Shown: piece after piece, positions 16,607 to 34,027 of the stretch | Layout: each line of letters begins with the position of its first letter | Position numbering within the stretch: position 1 is the stretch's first letter | DNA from: Tubulanus polymorphus | Lineage: Eukaryota > Nemertea > Palaeonemertea > Tubulaniformes > Tubulanidae | Reading direction: 5' to 3' | Length of the DNA: 64,000 nucleotides | NCBI RefSeq assembly: GCF_964204645.1 | Contig: NC_134034.1 | Span: forward strand, 1,302,001 to 1,366,000 | The notes under the pieces: model-generated | The model's input: the letters and a program-made list of their open reading frames with translations, nothing else | Told to the model about the DNA's origin: nothing | Database searches by the model: none | Program-made: the position numbers and the translations under genes

Positions 16607-19600
16607 TTAGGCGCCTTGTTTGAGTTCGGACGGTGGAGCGGATCTCGGAGGTGGGGTTACATCACGTGTCGTAGAACAACAACCGCCGACTGATCGCTTC
16701 TGATCCGAGCTAAACTGATCAATAAACGTCGTCTACAAATTAGAAATAAACAATATATTCAAATCAAACAATTATGATGAACAGTTATTTTCAGGATCAT
16801 CAATATTCATCCGATATAAGTGATTATCCGACTTTCGCTGATCCGCGACTTACGCAAGGTTGGGTACTACACAAATTCATAATCATATCCCTTTGCTCGG
16901 AGGTAAAAAAGTAAGCTATACCATATAAAACCGTATCCATACGCGGGAACCAATCGGCGGGCAGTATAGCCAGCGAAAGTAGCGCGTATGATGACGTATA
17001 TGCAAATTACGAACCTTTTTATCTTTAGATCTTTGCGCGGTGCGATATAAACACTCAAATATGGCGACGACGACCGCTACGATAACACCGAGCACCAGAA
17101 TGACGAAGGCTCCTCGTATTTCAGACACCCCGATGTTTAAATGACGGGGAAATTCGTCTGCATCGTCGTCCACTCGCGGGCATTCGTTCGAGTGAAACCA
17201 TTTCTGGTAGAGTTGATGCAACCTTCCATTTTCGATTAATTTCAACAGAGCCAAGTTGACCAAGTCCTTGTATGGGGATCCTTTCAAAGATTTGAAAAAG
17301 TTGATTTGAAAATAATTATTCATTCGATAGGTCCAGGTTTTTTTCTTACCATTCAACCATGCCATCATCCTCGCTTACCAGGGTTTGCGTAGATGTGTTG
17401 GGCGGATAAGTTTTCATTCAGCGGCCATCAGTATCTCTAACCAATCAGATGCGTTGTATTGATAGAGAGATTCTGCCGGTGAAAAGAACGCATCTCAGAC
17501 TGGTGGCTGCTGTTGAGCGGCGTAATAGACGTCCAATGAAGGGGCTTGTGGTCGCGGTTTGTGTTGGCGTGAACTTCAGCGGGAAGCCCTGGCAAGCGAG
17601 GATGTATGCCACCAGCTAGCAAGGCAAGTTTAAACCTAAATCTAGATTTCAGCCGCCCACGTAAAACATTAGGTTTACACAGATCGATCATGGATAGCCA
17701 TGACACCAGCCATCCAGGTTTGCATCCCCGCGACGCGCGAGGATCTCATTGCATATTTACCTTTCGGGAAAGCGATACCAAAAGCCTTCGAATCGAGAAG
17801 ACCTCCAACTTTCATCAAGGAGCAAGGTTTCTTCTGAACGACGTAATCGATCATCGTTGATTCGGTGATAAAGGCGTAATTTCCTCTTCTGGCGCGTTCG
17901 AATCCGTCTTTATTCGTATTTACGAATACAGACGGCTCATGCGAGCTCATAAACTGCCACATCTTCTGGTAAACAGTTATCCTTGACTGCAATGGACACC
18001 AATAGATTCGGTTATTAGTAATTTACTCTTTTATAAAGAATTGTATACAGATTATTTGTCTACTACAGGAAAGTGGAAAAGAAGTAGAAACGTTTTTTTG
18101 GTAAAGCCATACACTTGTGTTCCCTGCATTGTTTTCACGGCTACACGGACATCATCATTACAGCTTTTCCCAAGGAAGAATCAAATTGTATCTTAATCCT
18201 AAATAGCATTTATCGCCTTATACAGAAACTTCTCCGGTATTTCGGGGTTCTTTGATATTTCTCCAACTACATTATAGGCCTAATCCGTCCTCCTTTCCAG
18301 CTGTTCTCTAGGGATGGGGAAACCCACCATCTTGAAAGAAATGTTCTTTCCGAGCTAAAATTTCAAGTCTTTATTTTGACTCATCTTCAATGATATTGGA
18401 ACTTCAAAACGTCATTAGAAACTCGATAAAGGGGACGCTAGTTCTACATGAAGGGTTTCTGATTTTAAAAGATTGAAAATCATTACTGTTTTGAAGAAAG
18501 CCATCGTTGAACCGCCAGCTATTGTTCCGTATTTTATTTTGGTCTGAGCTGCGAGGTCAGATGCACTCTGTACGGTTGGTTTCAGCGTACTGTTGGAAAC
18601 GACCCCGATTATTGAGGAGAGCGAAGCCACATAGGTGGCAAATACAAAAAATGAAAATATCCACCAGACGGCGCTGACTATACGAACTGATAACGAGATT
18701 GGTGTCAAACCTGTAAATGAATAAACTAAATCAATCTCATGTACAAAACAGTTTTGATAACACAATTGTCTTTAGTACAGGGCGTTTAAGAAGAGTGTGG
18801 CTTCAATAATCTGCTATGACTGCTTTGTGGCCATTTTGAACAGCCAAATTAATTACAATTATTTACAATCAAATCCTCGCTTAATATATAGGCTTAAGGG
18901 CCATGAGCTTGACCGGATTCATTGTAAGTCAGGGCCAACGCGGATTTTTCAGATAGCTGCCTTGTGGCAATTTATGCTTTGAAACAATTTACCAGCTTTG
19001 CCCGGAAATCCGAACAGAAACCAAGCGCTGTTGAGGCACGAGAATGCGTTTCGTTCCTCGATATCGGAGTTTGGGTTTTGTTGCCACTCTGTGAATCTGC
19101 CGAGTAGGAATAGTATGAAACTCATAACGGCGTACGCGATAACTATAAACACCCAAACCTCCGCCTCAAACGGGGCCAATATTGCGAACATCGACGACTG
19201 GCGCTCCCTGGTGGGTTTCCGCATAACTATAGTAGTGCCGAGATTCAAATAAGGTTTGCTGAAATCGACAACTTGTGATCTCATGTAGGTTATTGTTAAA
19301 GGTGCAGCCGACATATCCACTGTCTGAAATAACGAAACAATTTTTTAAAATAATTCTTACGTCTTCAGATCTTGCTGCAGGTAAACTCTGGACCAGGTTT
19401 TATCGACAGACAAGATATGCAAATAACTTCACGGCAGTGCAGCATGCATAATGTAAATTACTTAGCAACATTGTATACATTATGCAAATTACTTAACGAC
19501 TAAATCTACAGTATGCAAATTACTGGACGCCAGTGCCTGCAGTATATACACATCAACTGATTATCATCTATAGATATGAAAATTTCCTATACGACAATTA

Positions 19601-21275
19601 ACTTTCACATATGCAAATTACTTTTACGAGAGTTCCTAGAAGAAATATGCAAATTACCTTGTTGATTAGTTCGCCAATCATCCCGTTCCATTTGCCGTCT
19701 GGCGTGAGAGCCCCGTATCTCCCGTCGGCGACTAACTTCAATTTGTACTTGAAACCGACTTCATCAGCGAGAGCGTTCACTAAATCAACGATATATCCTT
19801 CAAAAGTCCCGGCAGAAGTTATCATCAGAAACGGTTCCGACTGAATCAAATAAATCATACATTTTTACAATGAACTATTTATCACATTAAGGCGGCCATC
19901 TTGGATCTCGCGCAATTTTGATGGACCACACGGGACTTTAATATCAAGATGGCCGCTGTTATGTGAAATAAGACTGGTGTCACTTACGAGAATTGTTGTG
20001 ATTTTCAGTTCGTCCCCAGGCTCTGAAAACACGGAAAAACTCACAATGAAACATGTTAGTAAAAACTGACGATACTCGGAGGTTGGTTTAAATTCTTTTC
20101 TTTACGCCCGCCTTCCTCGAGGAAAAGATCGTTAAAACCTACTGCAAACTTAACACTGATGATTCTGACCGGAAATTGCATGTTTTCCTATGCATTTGTA
20201 TTTTCAAAGATTCCAAACACCTAAAGGGAGACCCTGTGCCTTCACCGAGAGGGAGACCCTGCGCCTTCAACGAGAGGGAGACCCTGCGCCTTCAACGAGA
20301 GGGAGGGAGACCATGCGCCTTCACCGAGAGGGAGGGAGACCCTGTGCCTTCACCGAGAGGGAGGGAGACCCTGCGCCTTCACCGAGAGGGAGACCCTGTG
20401 CCTTTAACGAGAGGAAGGGAGACCCTGCGCCTTCACCGAGACGGGAGACCCTGTGCCTTTAACGAGAGGAAGGGAGACCCTGTGCCTTTAACTAGAGGAA
20501 GGGAGACCCTGCACCTTTAACGACAGGGAGACCCTGCGCCGTGGCTGCTTTATCCTAGAAAATCCCGCTTGTTTTTCATTTGAACCCTGCCTTCAAGTTT
20601 AACCTATCATCGATCCACCCCTGTTAGCATCCATAGTTTTCCCGGCTTTTAAAATTTGTATATATACATAAGTAACTTAATGACAGCTTTCCCATTTCGG
20701 CGTTGGCATGTAGGAACAATTAAGCATGGAAATCAATTAACTGCAAATAAAAATACCAGACATCCAGTGTTTATTGTTTGGCGTGAAACCTGGAGAGTAG
20801 CCTTATATACTTTGACTGATAACTACAGCCATTTGGTGTCTGTTCTAGAGTTCTAACAGTCACAAACAGTTGTCGGAGTATGTGAAGGGTTGATGATTGT
20901 TATTCCGACAAACTAAACAGTTTGAAACAAGTATAATGTAACAACATTTATTATGTCTACGACGCCCCGCGATTAGTCGGATATACCAAGAATAGATAAA
21001 GAAATACATCATCACAGGTTTTATGGACTGTTGCAGCTGTAGTTTGCCCTCAGAAATTTAGGAACAAGTGATTGGCTTTAATTGACTTTATGCAAACATA
21101 TCCAATAGAACTGCCATTTTTAAAAGATCCTCTGCGGCGCTGAATTTGTTAAAGCTGCATAAAATACTAGGAAACTTTTTAGAGAGAACTTACTTGGTGT
21201 CGCCTGAGCTGCAGTCATCGAGGTCGCTGTCACCATCAGTAACAGAAAACTAACCAACAAATTCATTGCATCCAT
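16607..21275 (-). CDS. Ionotropic glutamate receptor subunit lacking the amino-terminal domain (kainate-binding-protein-like)
   Basis: Complete, eight exons: 21275-21194, 20022-19988, 19840-19658, 19323-18993, 18710-18487, 17986-17761, 17280-17015 and 16732-16607; 490 aa. A signal peptide (residues 1 to about 24) leads directly into the ligand-binding lobe S1 (ITTIL, FEGYIVDLV, KWNGMIGELI). The usual ~400-residue amino-terminal domain is absent. Ligand contacts of the family are kept: APLT with T110, R115, GSTMAFFK and E327 in TESTMIDYV. Membrane segments: M1 about 155-175, pore loop 194-209 (LNSAWFLFGFPGKAG), M3 about 225-245, M4 about 418-438; then a 41-residue Pro-rich tail in its own exon. 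The M3 gate motif SYTANLAAF reads TYVASLSSI. The layout and size match vertebrate kainate-binding proteins (about 490 aa), though that form may have arisen independently. Channel function is unproven. Confidence 0.92.
17366..17604. mobile_element. Miniature element with CATCCTCGCTTRCCAGGG inverted ends
   Basis: 239 bp with 18-bp terminal inverted repeats, CATCCTCGCTTACCAGGG at the left and CCCTGGCAAGCGAGGATG at the right. It lies in intron 6 of the glutamate receptor. Single termini of the same family occur near 15504 (forward) and 5852 (reverse). Confidence 0.8.
20218..20540 (+). repeat. GAGGGAGACCCTGCGCCTTC minisatellite
   Basis: Tandem units of about 23-29 bp in the first intron of the glutamate receptor. 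They generate overlapping Arg/Pro-rich open frames that I regard as spurious. Confidence 0.9.
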
Positions 21276-22876
21276 TTTATAAAATCACGATCCAACTTCA
21301 CGCAACGAATCGTGATGTTTACTCGATTATATATATTTATAGTTTGTAGCGCGCAGTCTCTCTCTATATCCACGGTTTATCCACGGTTTATCCACGGTTT
21401 ATCCCAGGTAATATATAGATACTGTGTGTTGAACGCAGCCGCGTCAAACAGTGAGGTAAACCCGCCGCGGGTTCATGCTGAGATAACAATACTCAATTGG
21501 GTTAACGCTGCTACTGCTGCTGCTGCTGCTGTTGTTGTTTTTTGAAAAGTAGGACGAACATCAACGGAAATAAGTATTTATCGAAAATTGCGGTCACACA
21601 ATAATTAAAGTCAATCGTTTCTGTCCCGCGCGGTCGCAGACGCAATCTGGCGAGGGGTCCGGAAAACGGTGACGACTTTAATACTATAACTCGGGAGCTG
21701 AGTAATTCAGTTTGTATCATTTGTTTGTTTTGCTTTTAGTCGCTTGGATCTTGGATCCAAGACTTGAACGCTATTAGACTATTCATTTAATCTAACGTCG
21801 GGACGCGGCCTTTGAAATGTTGCCCGCACACTGTAAGAAGCCGGCAGGACTCGGACCCGTCCAGACATCTAGATCAACGACTGTACCGTCAGGTGCTGCC
21901 GCGATGCACGATGTTGGCGGGTCTTTCATAAACTAACGTGAAAAGGAACCATTCCGACACAGGCAATCGAGTTCGATTAACTGCTAACAACTTGATGAAA
22001 CGATTGAAAAGTTTTAACGTTTCAAAAAAGACTGACGTATAAATTATAAACTAGGACAATTTACTAATGTTCATACAGGTGAAAAATTTCTATAAACATA
22101 AATTGAACAATTAACAATAACAATTGAAGAGTTATAACATGATGATGAACATGTATGTCGTTTTATTCCTATGACAACTATTATACGCATCTAAATGACA
22201 GGTATTATAATCAAAGAATTTATCAGATAAGTTCCTAGTGAACAAACACGTGAACTGCATAGCAAAAACAGTTCAACATAAAAGCATTAATCCGAGAGAT
22301 AAAACTACGAATTCACTCTAAAAAGCTTAAGATTAACAAATCCATCTTAAATTTCATTTTAATTGACATTATTTTCTAAGAGAAAAATATAATTTTGCAA
22401 AATTTGCCTCGCCTTAACTTTAAGATTTTCAAATATAATAAATTCGCTTGAAATAAGTATTCTGACGTTTTTTCTTCCAGCTTTAAAAAACATCAAAATA
22501 ATTACACTATCAATAAAAATCAACAATGATATCGATAATTCAGGTCTTCCATGATTTTTTATTTGCATACACTCGGATTTGCACAATAAACGCCGTAATT
22601 TTATTGATTTGGCTCTTCTCAAGGTCGTCGACCGCATTACACCCACCTTACTGCTATCATTTCAACCTTTCAACTTTCGATTCGAGGTAAAAAACCTCTA
22701 ATAATATTTCATTCCTACCTTTGAGATAAAGATTATCCGAGTTGTTACTAAGATATCTCTCTAATTTTAAATCAAACGATTCTCGAAAATGTTTTTAGGG
22801 TTTGTTAAATTATGATAAATCGTAATTTTCCTCATGATCAATTTAAAAAATATCGGTTTTTTCAATTTCAGATCAG
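21276..22876. other. Divergent spacer between the glutamate receptor and ALDH9A1
   Basis: It should contain both promoters, since the genes point away from each other. Visible are a triplet of TATCCACGGTT near 21365-21405, a GCTGCT/GTTGTT triplet run at 21510-21542, and AT-rich sequence. TTTCAG ends at 22871, six bases before the ALDH start codon, so a 5' UTR intron is likely. No coding gene seen. Confidence 0.5.
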
Positions 22877-28522
<5,646 letters not shown>

Positions 28523-29654
28523 GTGGCGTTGTGGTGTTGTTCTATAGGACTATAGTTTGTGCGTTGGCCTTTAGGGGGCGTGGTGCACCGTAATGTTCAA
28601 AATGTCACGAACTGCTGTAGATTTACTTAAAAAATGATCATAGATTGGTGATTTATATTTTAATGAATAAATTATTGAATGTAATTCAATTTCTTTTTTC
28701 TCAGATTTTCAAAGTCATTATCCTCGATTGCCTCAGTAGCATTCTCGGCTCCAGATTAACCCACCAGAGGCTGAAATACCCTAAAATGCCCACAGAGGTC
28801 GGGCTCTTATTTGAAGCTTGGGGTGAATAGTTAGATGTGTTAATCCGGTGTAGTTAAAAAAACGAGATTGATAGTTCCTAATCAGTATTAATAAACCGGG
28901 TTCGAACCTTGGACACCCTTCTCAACGCAGCATCCAGAAAATTCAAAATTAGTATCGCATCTTATGGAGGCACAATTTCCAGATATTTTCGCTAGATGGC
29001 GCATGCGAAGAGTGGTTAATCGCGAAACTTCGCAGTTGACAATTCCTGAAAGTTAGTCGTTCAGCGAAATTCCAATAGATGGCGACTTTACTCGCCTAAC
29101 GGATTATGCAAATCTATGCAAATAAAACGAATTTTGGATTCGAATCCATGAAATTAAGCGGGATTACAAACTCTCTACCGGCCGCTTCATTAAGGTTCAC
29201 AGATTGCGTTTTTCTGGATTAGCTAGAGTGCGCGTTTTCTTGTCGAAACGAACACGACGGAATCGGTAGAGATCAATTAAAAACTGCCTATAACCCCCTT
29301 TATTCATAACAGTAATTAATTTCTCCATTAAACACAGGAAATTCGCGCATTAATGATTAATCCAGAGGACACATATTGCGCATGGGCGCGTACTGGTGTA
29401 TTCTAGGCAGACACCTGTATGATTACTGTAGGTAACAGTAAACTATGAATCTATAAACGCGACAACAAAACTCGTAGGCAGACAACATAGACCCCGCGCG
29501 CGCGTGACACTGGCGCAGACGGATTTCTGGAACTATCTTCAGGAATCACTTCTTTCGTACCAAAGGTAAACGCGACACAACGCGGCTTGTATTAGAAGAT
29601 ATGAATATAGATGAATGAATGAATGAATTTATTTTCCCAAATATATGAACATCA

Positions 29655-29785
29655 GGGGCCGGTTGCTCAAAAGTTGGTTAAAGATAACCAGCGGATAAAT
29701 ACCATAGTAACGATGAACCTTTAATTGTCGCTATGTCAACTATCCACTGGTTAACTCTAACCAACTTTAAAGCAACTGCAGCCCT
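29655..29785. mobile_element. Fold-back miniature element, GTTGCTCAAAAGTTGGTTA type
   Basis: Second copy of the 23932-24059 family, in intergenic DNA, with a slightly eroded right arm. Confidence 0.78.
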
Positions 29786-30689
29786 AGAATTTTTTAAAAA
29801 ATGTGTAGATTTTATTTAATCAGAAATCATTAAAGAATCACTCTATGTTGTAACGTCCAAAAAAGAATGAAAAATGAGTTTTCCTTTGGATACTTAGTTT
29901 CATTTGTATATTTGTAGTCATCGTTTAGGAATACTGAATACCTGTACTATCCATGATAAATATCCTACATTCAGCATGAAAATGAATTGCATTTTATTCA
30001 AAGTTTTGACAATGTCCAAATAGCCATTTTCGCAAATACTGTTATGAAAAAATACGCGTTATTGCTAAATAAAATACTTACTACAAAGGAAACATTTTGG
30101 ACTCTATTTTGTTTTCTTAACGTGCGATTCTAAATTACAGGAATTTTTACGGCCGATACAACTCATGTATATATACACTTTTCTAGAATTACCTTCTTGG
30201 TGTTGAAAATTGTATACGTAAGATTTTCATATTGTGTTCAAAAGATTAAACGAAATAATTTATCCCCCCCCCACAAATCGACCCAAGACAAAAAATGAAA
30301 AGAATTCGAAGATTATTTCTGTACTTTTGAAAATACGAGATAAGATAAGAACCTGAACATACGGGTATATGTGGATTTACTCTTATTAAGAAAAAAGATT
30401 TACCAAAGGATTATTTTTAATATGGAACCTGTTTAAAGTATAACGCAGCTTTATAACGCTATGTAATGTAAACACCTGTTGAGTTGTTCAGTTCATTATT
30501 TCAACATAAAGCGATTGAAAATATGTCTTTGTCGAAAATACTCAGCGGGTGTTTTAGAAATAATAAGACAATGAAAGCCTCTTGCCGTTATACACGGACT
30601 ATCAGCTATAGAACACCCATTTACACAGTTATGAGTTAGATTCAACTGTAAATAGGTCAAAATTACTTTTAGTCACGTATTTTCATCTA

Positions 30690-31180
30690 AGAACCTGGTT
30701 TAATGTTCCACATGGTTTAATGTGTCTTTGGATCCAGTTCCACAATTGCACAGTCTGTGTGGGTTTAATTTGAGCTCCACAGTTGTGTGGGTTTAATTTG
30801 ACTCTGAACCCAGTTCCACAGTTGTGTGGGTTTAATTGTACTCTGAACCCAGTTCCACAGTTGTGTGGATTTAATTGTACTCTGAACCCAGTTCCACAGT
30901 TGTGTGGGTTTAATTGTACTCTGAACCCAGTTCCACAGTTGTGTGGGTTTAATTGTACTCTGAACCCAGTTCCACAGTTGTGTGGGTTTAATTGTACTCT
31001 GAACCCAGTTCCACAGTTGTGTGGGTTTAATTGTACTCTGAACCCAGTTCCACAGTTGTGTGGGTTTAATTGTACTCTGAACCCAGTTCCACAGTTGTGT
31101 GGGTTTAATTGTACTCTGAACCCAGTTCCACAGTTGTGTGGGTTTAATTTGACTCTAGATCCAGTTCCACAGTGTGTAGT
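30690..31180 (+). repeat. 39-bp minisatellite family, about 12 units
   Basis: Unit GTGTGGGTTTAATTGTACTC + TGAACCCAGTTCCACAGTT. Because 39 is divisible by three and the unit lacks a stop in one frame, a 133-codon open frame appears; it is not a gene. Same family at 37298-37800, 39104-40065, 50261-51305, 55975-56105 and 62700-62965. Confidence 0.93.
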
Positions 31181-31564
31181 TTAATTGATATCAGACTCTG
31201 AACCCAGTGGCCAGGCTAAAAACATAACCACGATACTCATATTCAGGCGGTCATTATTTTGAATTCATTCCTTAGTTTTGTCTAATACTCGAACTTTAGA
31301 AATTGTCACTGTTACCGACCCTTGAACTCTAGTATAGACTTTATACACACCTGTAATATTTATCTGGTCAATAAACTGTTAAATATATACGCGCAGCACC
31401 GCATTTAGAAGAATTATATTAGCTATTCTGATATAATTTAATATCAGCAGTACCGGGAAACAAGCTCATCCGGTGGTCAAACCGCGATACCTTAACGGTG
31501 GGCCACGTACTGTGTATCTGAATACATCAGCAGGTAATAAATATATTAGTCAAAATTACTGTGG

Positions 31565-31930
31565 TAAATGATGCTCCATTACGGCAATTGAAGGTCCGCT
31601 TGGAGCGCTAGTGTGAAGTCAGTCTTCCAAGCGCGTTGAAAATGCTACTGTGGCAATCGAAAATCCACTAGGGGCGTCAGTGCCGTGGAATGAACTTTCT
31701 TTACATTATCGGAGAATAGGCAGTTCTACTGTGGCAATGGAGGATCCACTTGGGGCGCTAGTGGGAAGTGTGTCTTCAATGCATACTGACAAGGCTACTT
31801 AGTCGTGGATCCGGTAGGATCGCAAGTGTCGTGGGATCAAAATTGAAGAATTTGCAATCCTGCTACGGTGACAGACATTAGTTGTTAGTCTTGTATATCC
31901 TACTGTGGCGACCGAGGATCGACGAGGGGG
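31565..31930 (+). repeat. Degenerate CTGTGGCAATCGAGGATCC repeats
   Basis: Units of roughly 60-85 bp pair a CTGTGGCAAT...GGATCC motif with GGGGCGCTAGTG. Related copies occur at about 34130-34270, 42916-43110 and 43640-43990, so this is a dispersed family. Confidence 0.7.
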
Positions 31931-32060
31931 AGTTACTAGTTTGTCGGCATGGAGAAGAAGTAACCGCCAGCGAACCTGATGGATCCCCGATTACCAAAGG
32001 CGATGGCCAGTGCAAGATTGCCTTTTTACACCTCTGTCTATTTGTTCTTGCTTGCAGGTG

Positions 32061-34027
32061 ATGGATTCAGAAGATGGAGATCGAGATGCAACGTTTGAGA
32101 ACGGAGGCGAAACTTGCGTCGTTTCCAAGGGAGATAACGGTCAACGTAAGAAACGAAATTCAAACACCTCATGCTCGCTTGACGATACCGAACTCACTAC
32201 AATAAACCCGTTTGGATTCAGCTCGCAGACGGCATATAACGCTAAGGAGAACTTACTAAAATGTCGCAGCGACACCTATCTGATTCGTCACGAACCACCG
32301 GATGTGGATATTTGGTCGCGAAAGCCACCCGACTTCCGGCCGCAGAGTTTCGCACCGAAACCGCCGCCTAGGAATTCACGGGAAGCTATGAAACCGTGGC
32401 GCTACACGAACGCCTCTGACGGCTATTACAACTGGAGGTTGTCGGAAAAACGCGACGGTCTCGTGCTGCCGAGTTTACTGCGACCCTCCTGGCAGGATCC
32501 CAGACCGAAATTCCGCACCAAGTTCGATTTTCCCGACCCCCACGAGGCGCGCGTCGATGCCGTCAAAACTAAAACCTTCAAACAGGGACCGTATACAAAC
32601 CCTAAACCCCACGACCACCGAGGGGTGAGTTCACAATTCCCAAAGAGAACGGGAATGAAAATATGGATTTCATGAGAATTTCGTGAAATATTTAAAAATC
32701 AATTTCATTCATAATCAATTCATCTGTTTTTTGTTTGTTTGCAGTTGCCGCCAATTTCTCAACTAGGACTCGACGAATTTCTCACAGACTACGAACGCGA
32801 TCCGTTTAACATCAAATTCGAATCGCAACGACTTCACACGAGTAAGTATAGACACTCACTCACCGGTACACTGTTCTAGAATTTCAGAATAATAATTCGC
32901 CTCCTTTTGACATGACCAGGGTTCGGTTCCGTTTGATGAAAAGGTTTGTGTGGCTTTTGGTAGAAAATGTTAGAAAGTTTAAATTGTTGTCCACATCGAA
33001 ACAAACATAAAGTTGATTTTAAAAACAAATATATTCAAGTTAACATTTTTCGGAAATCTGGGACCATAACGCCATCATGGTTATTGTGAGGATGATGTGT
33101 TAGTTGGAGATCAGGGGCCAGTTGCTCAAAAGTTGGTTAAAGATAACCGACCGTTAAATACCATAGTAACAATGAAATTTCAATTGTCACCATATCAACT
33201 ATCCACTGGTTTACTCTAACCAACTTTTGAGCAACAGGCCCGAGTTTTTGATCAGGCAAATCAGTAACAAAAGGAATATAGCATGATTATGTTTTGTTTG
33301 TTTCAGTAATCGGGCCTCCGCCTCAGATTGTACCCCGCCAAGTTCTACCGGGTCGATTCGTGGAACCGGTCGATAAACTAGAGAAGTGGAGCCGACATCT
33401 CATCCTGGATAAAGATCGATATCCGGATAGACCGGGATCGTACACTGTAAGTGCAAGTCGGAACTTAAGGGTTAACATTGCCCTATACACACATACATAC
33501 ACACTAAGCCAAGCTCGCTGAAATTGTCATCCGTACATCAATGGCGTGTCTACCAAATTATGACTTGAAATTGATAAATCTAATTTGCAAATGCAAATGC
33601 TGGAACTCAAAAACAGAGACGCCTTCCTTTGAATGTGATGAAATCCAAATGGAGCGATGCACTCAACCGAGCTTAATTATCGTTACTTAATTTTTGCTGT
33701 CCTAAAGTCCAGATATTCATAGTAGCTCTTTGCATATTTTCTATTTATGATAGTTCCTAGTTTTGGTTTGGGGAATTCTAATGAAAAAGAAAACTGAAAC
33801 AGAAACAAAAACGAAACAAAAACCAAAAGCATTTCGTTTAAAAGTAATTCATGTTTTCTAATTCTATTTCGATACAGCGTTTTCGTCGTCAGAGACCAGC
33901 TCGTAGCGCTTTCCTGAACCGAGTCGAGGAACGGCTCACCTCCGACTGGGCGAGAGAACAGATGGAGCAGGCGTTACTAAATCATCACCACCAGCATCAT
34001 CATCAACAACTCTACGTACCAACATGA
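32061..34027 (+). CDS. Unrecognised basic, proline-rich protein
   Basis: Four exons, 32061-32624, 32745-32841, 33307-33446 and 33878-34027, with continuous frame; 316 aa. I chose ATG 32061 because a good acceptor (CTTGCAG) ends at 32057, implying an upstream non-coding exon. If that intron is not real, an in-frame ATG at 32010 would add 17 residues. I do not recognise a domain. The N-terminal ~60 residues are acidic and Ser/Thr-rich. Then comes a Pro/Trp/Arg-rich stretch (WSRKPPDFRP, KPWRYTNASDGYYNWRLSEK, LRPSWQDPRPKFRTKFDFP), an acidic LGLDEFLTDYERDPF segment, and a tail ending in a His/Gln run (NHHHQHHHQQLYVPT). No signal peptide or membrane segment. Short aromatic/proline motifs of this kind occur in ciliary microtubule inner proteins, but that is only a suggestion. 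Codon use and clean splice sites say it is real. Confidence 0.8.
33114..33242. mobile_element. Fold-back miniature element, GTTGCTCAAAAGTTGGTTA type
   Basis: Third copy of the family, in the intron before exon 33307-33446. Both arms are well preserved (GTTGCTCAAAAGTTGGTTAA and TAACCAACTTTTGAGCAAC-like). Confidence 0.82.

Larger units (their letters stand above)
28523..32060. other. Gene-poor spacer
   Basis: Contains the ALDH9A1 3' end (AATAAA near 28664), a fold-back element (29655-29785), the 39-bp minisatellite (30690-31180) and degenerate CTGTGGCAATCGAGGATCC-type repeats (about 31565-31930). No coding sequence is supported; long open frames come from the minisatellite. Confidence 0.6.

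Noticed and set aside
30690-31180. Regular repeats as a CRISPR array
   Set aside because: Units are directly tandem with no unique spacers, and the genome is eukaryotic.
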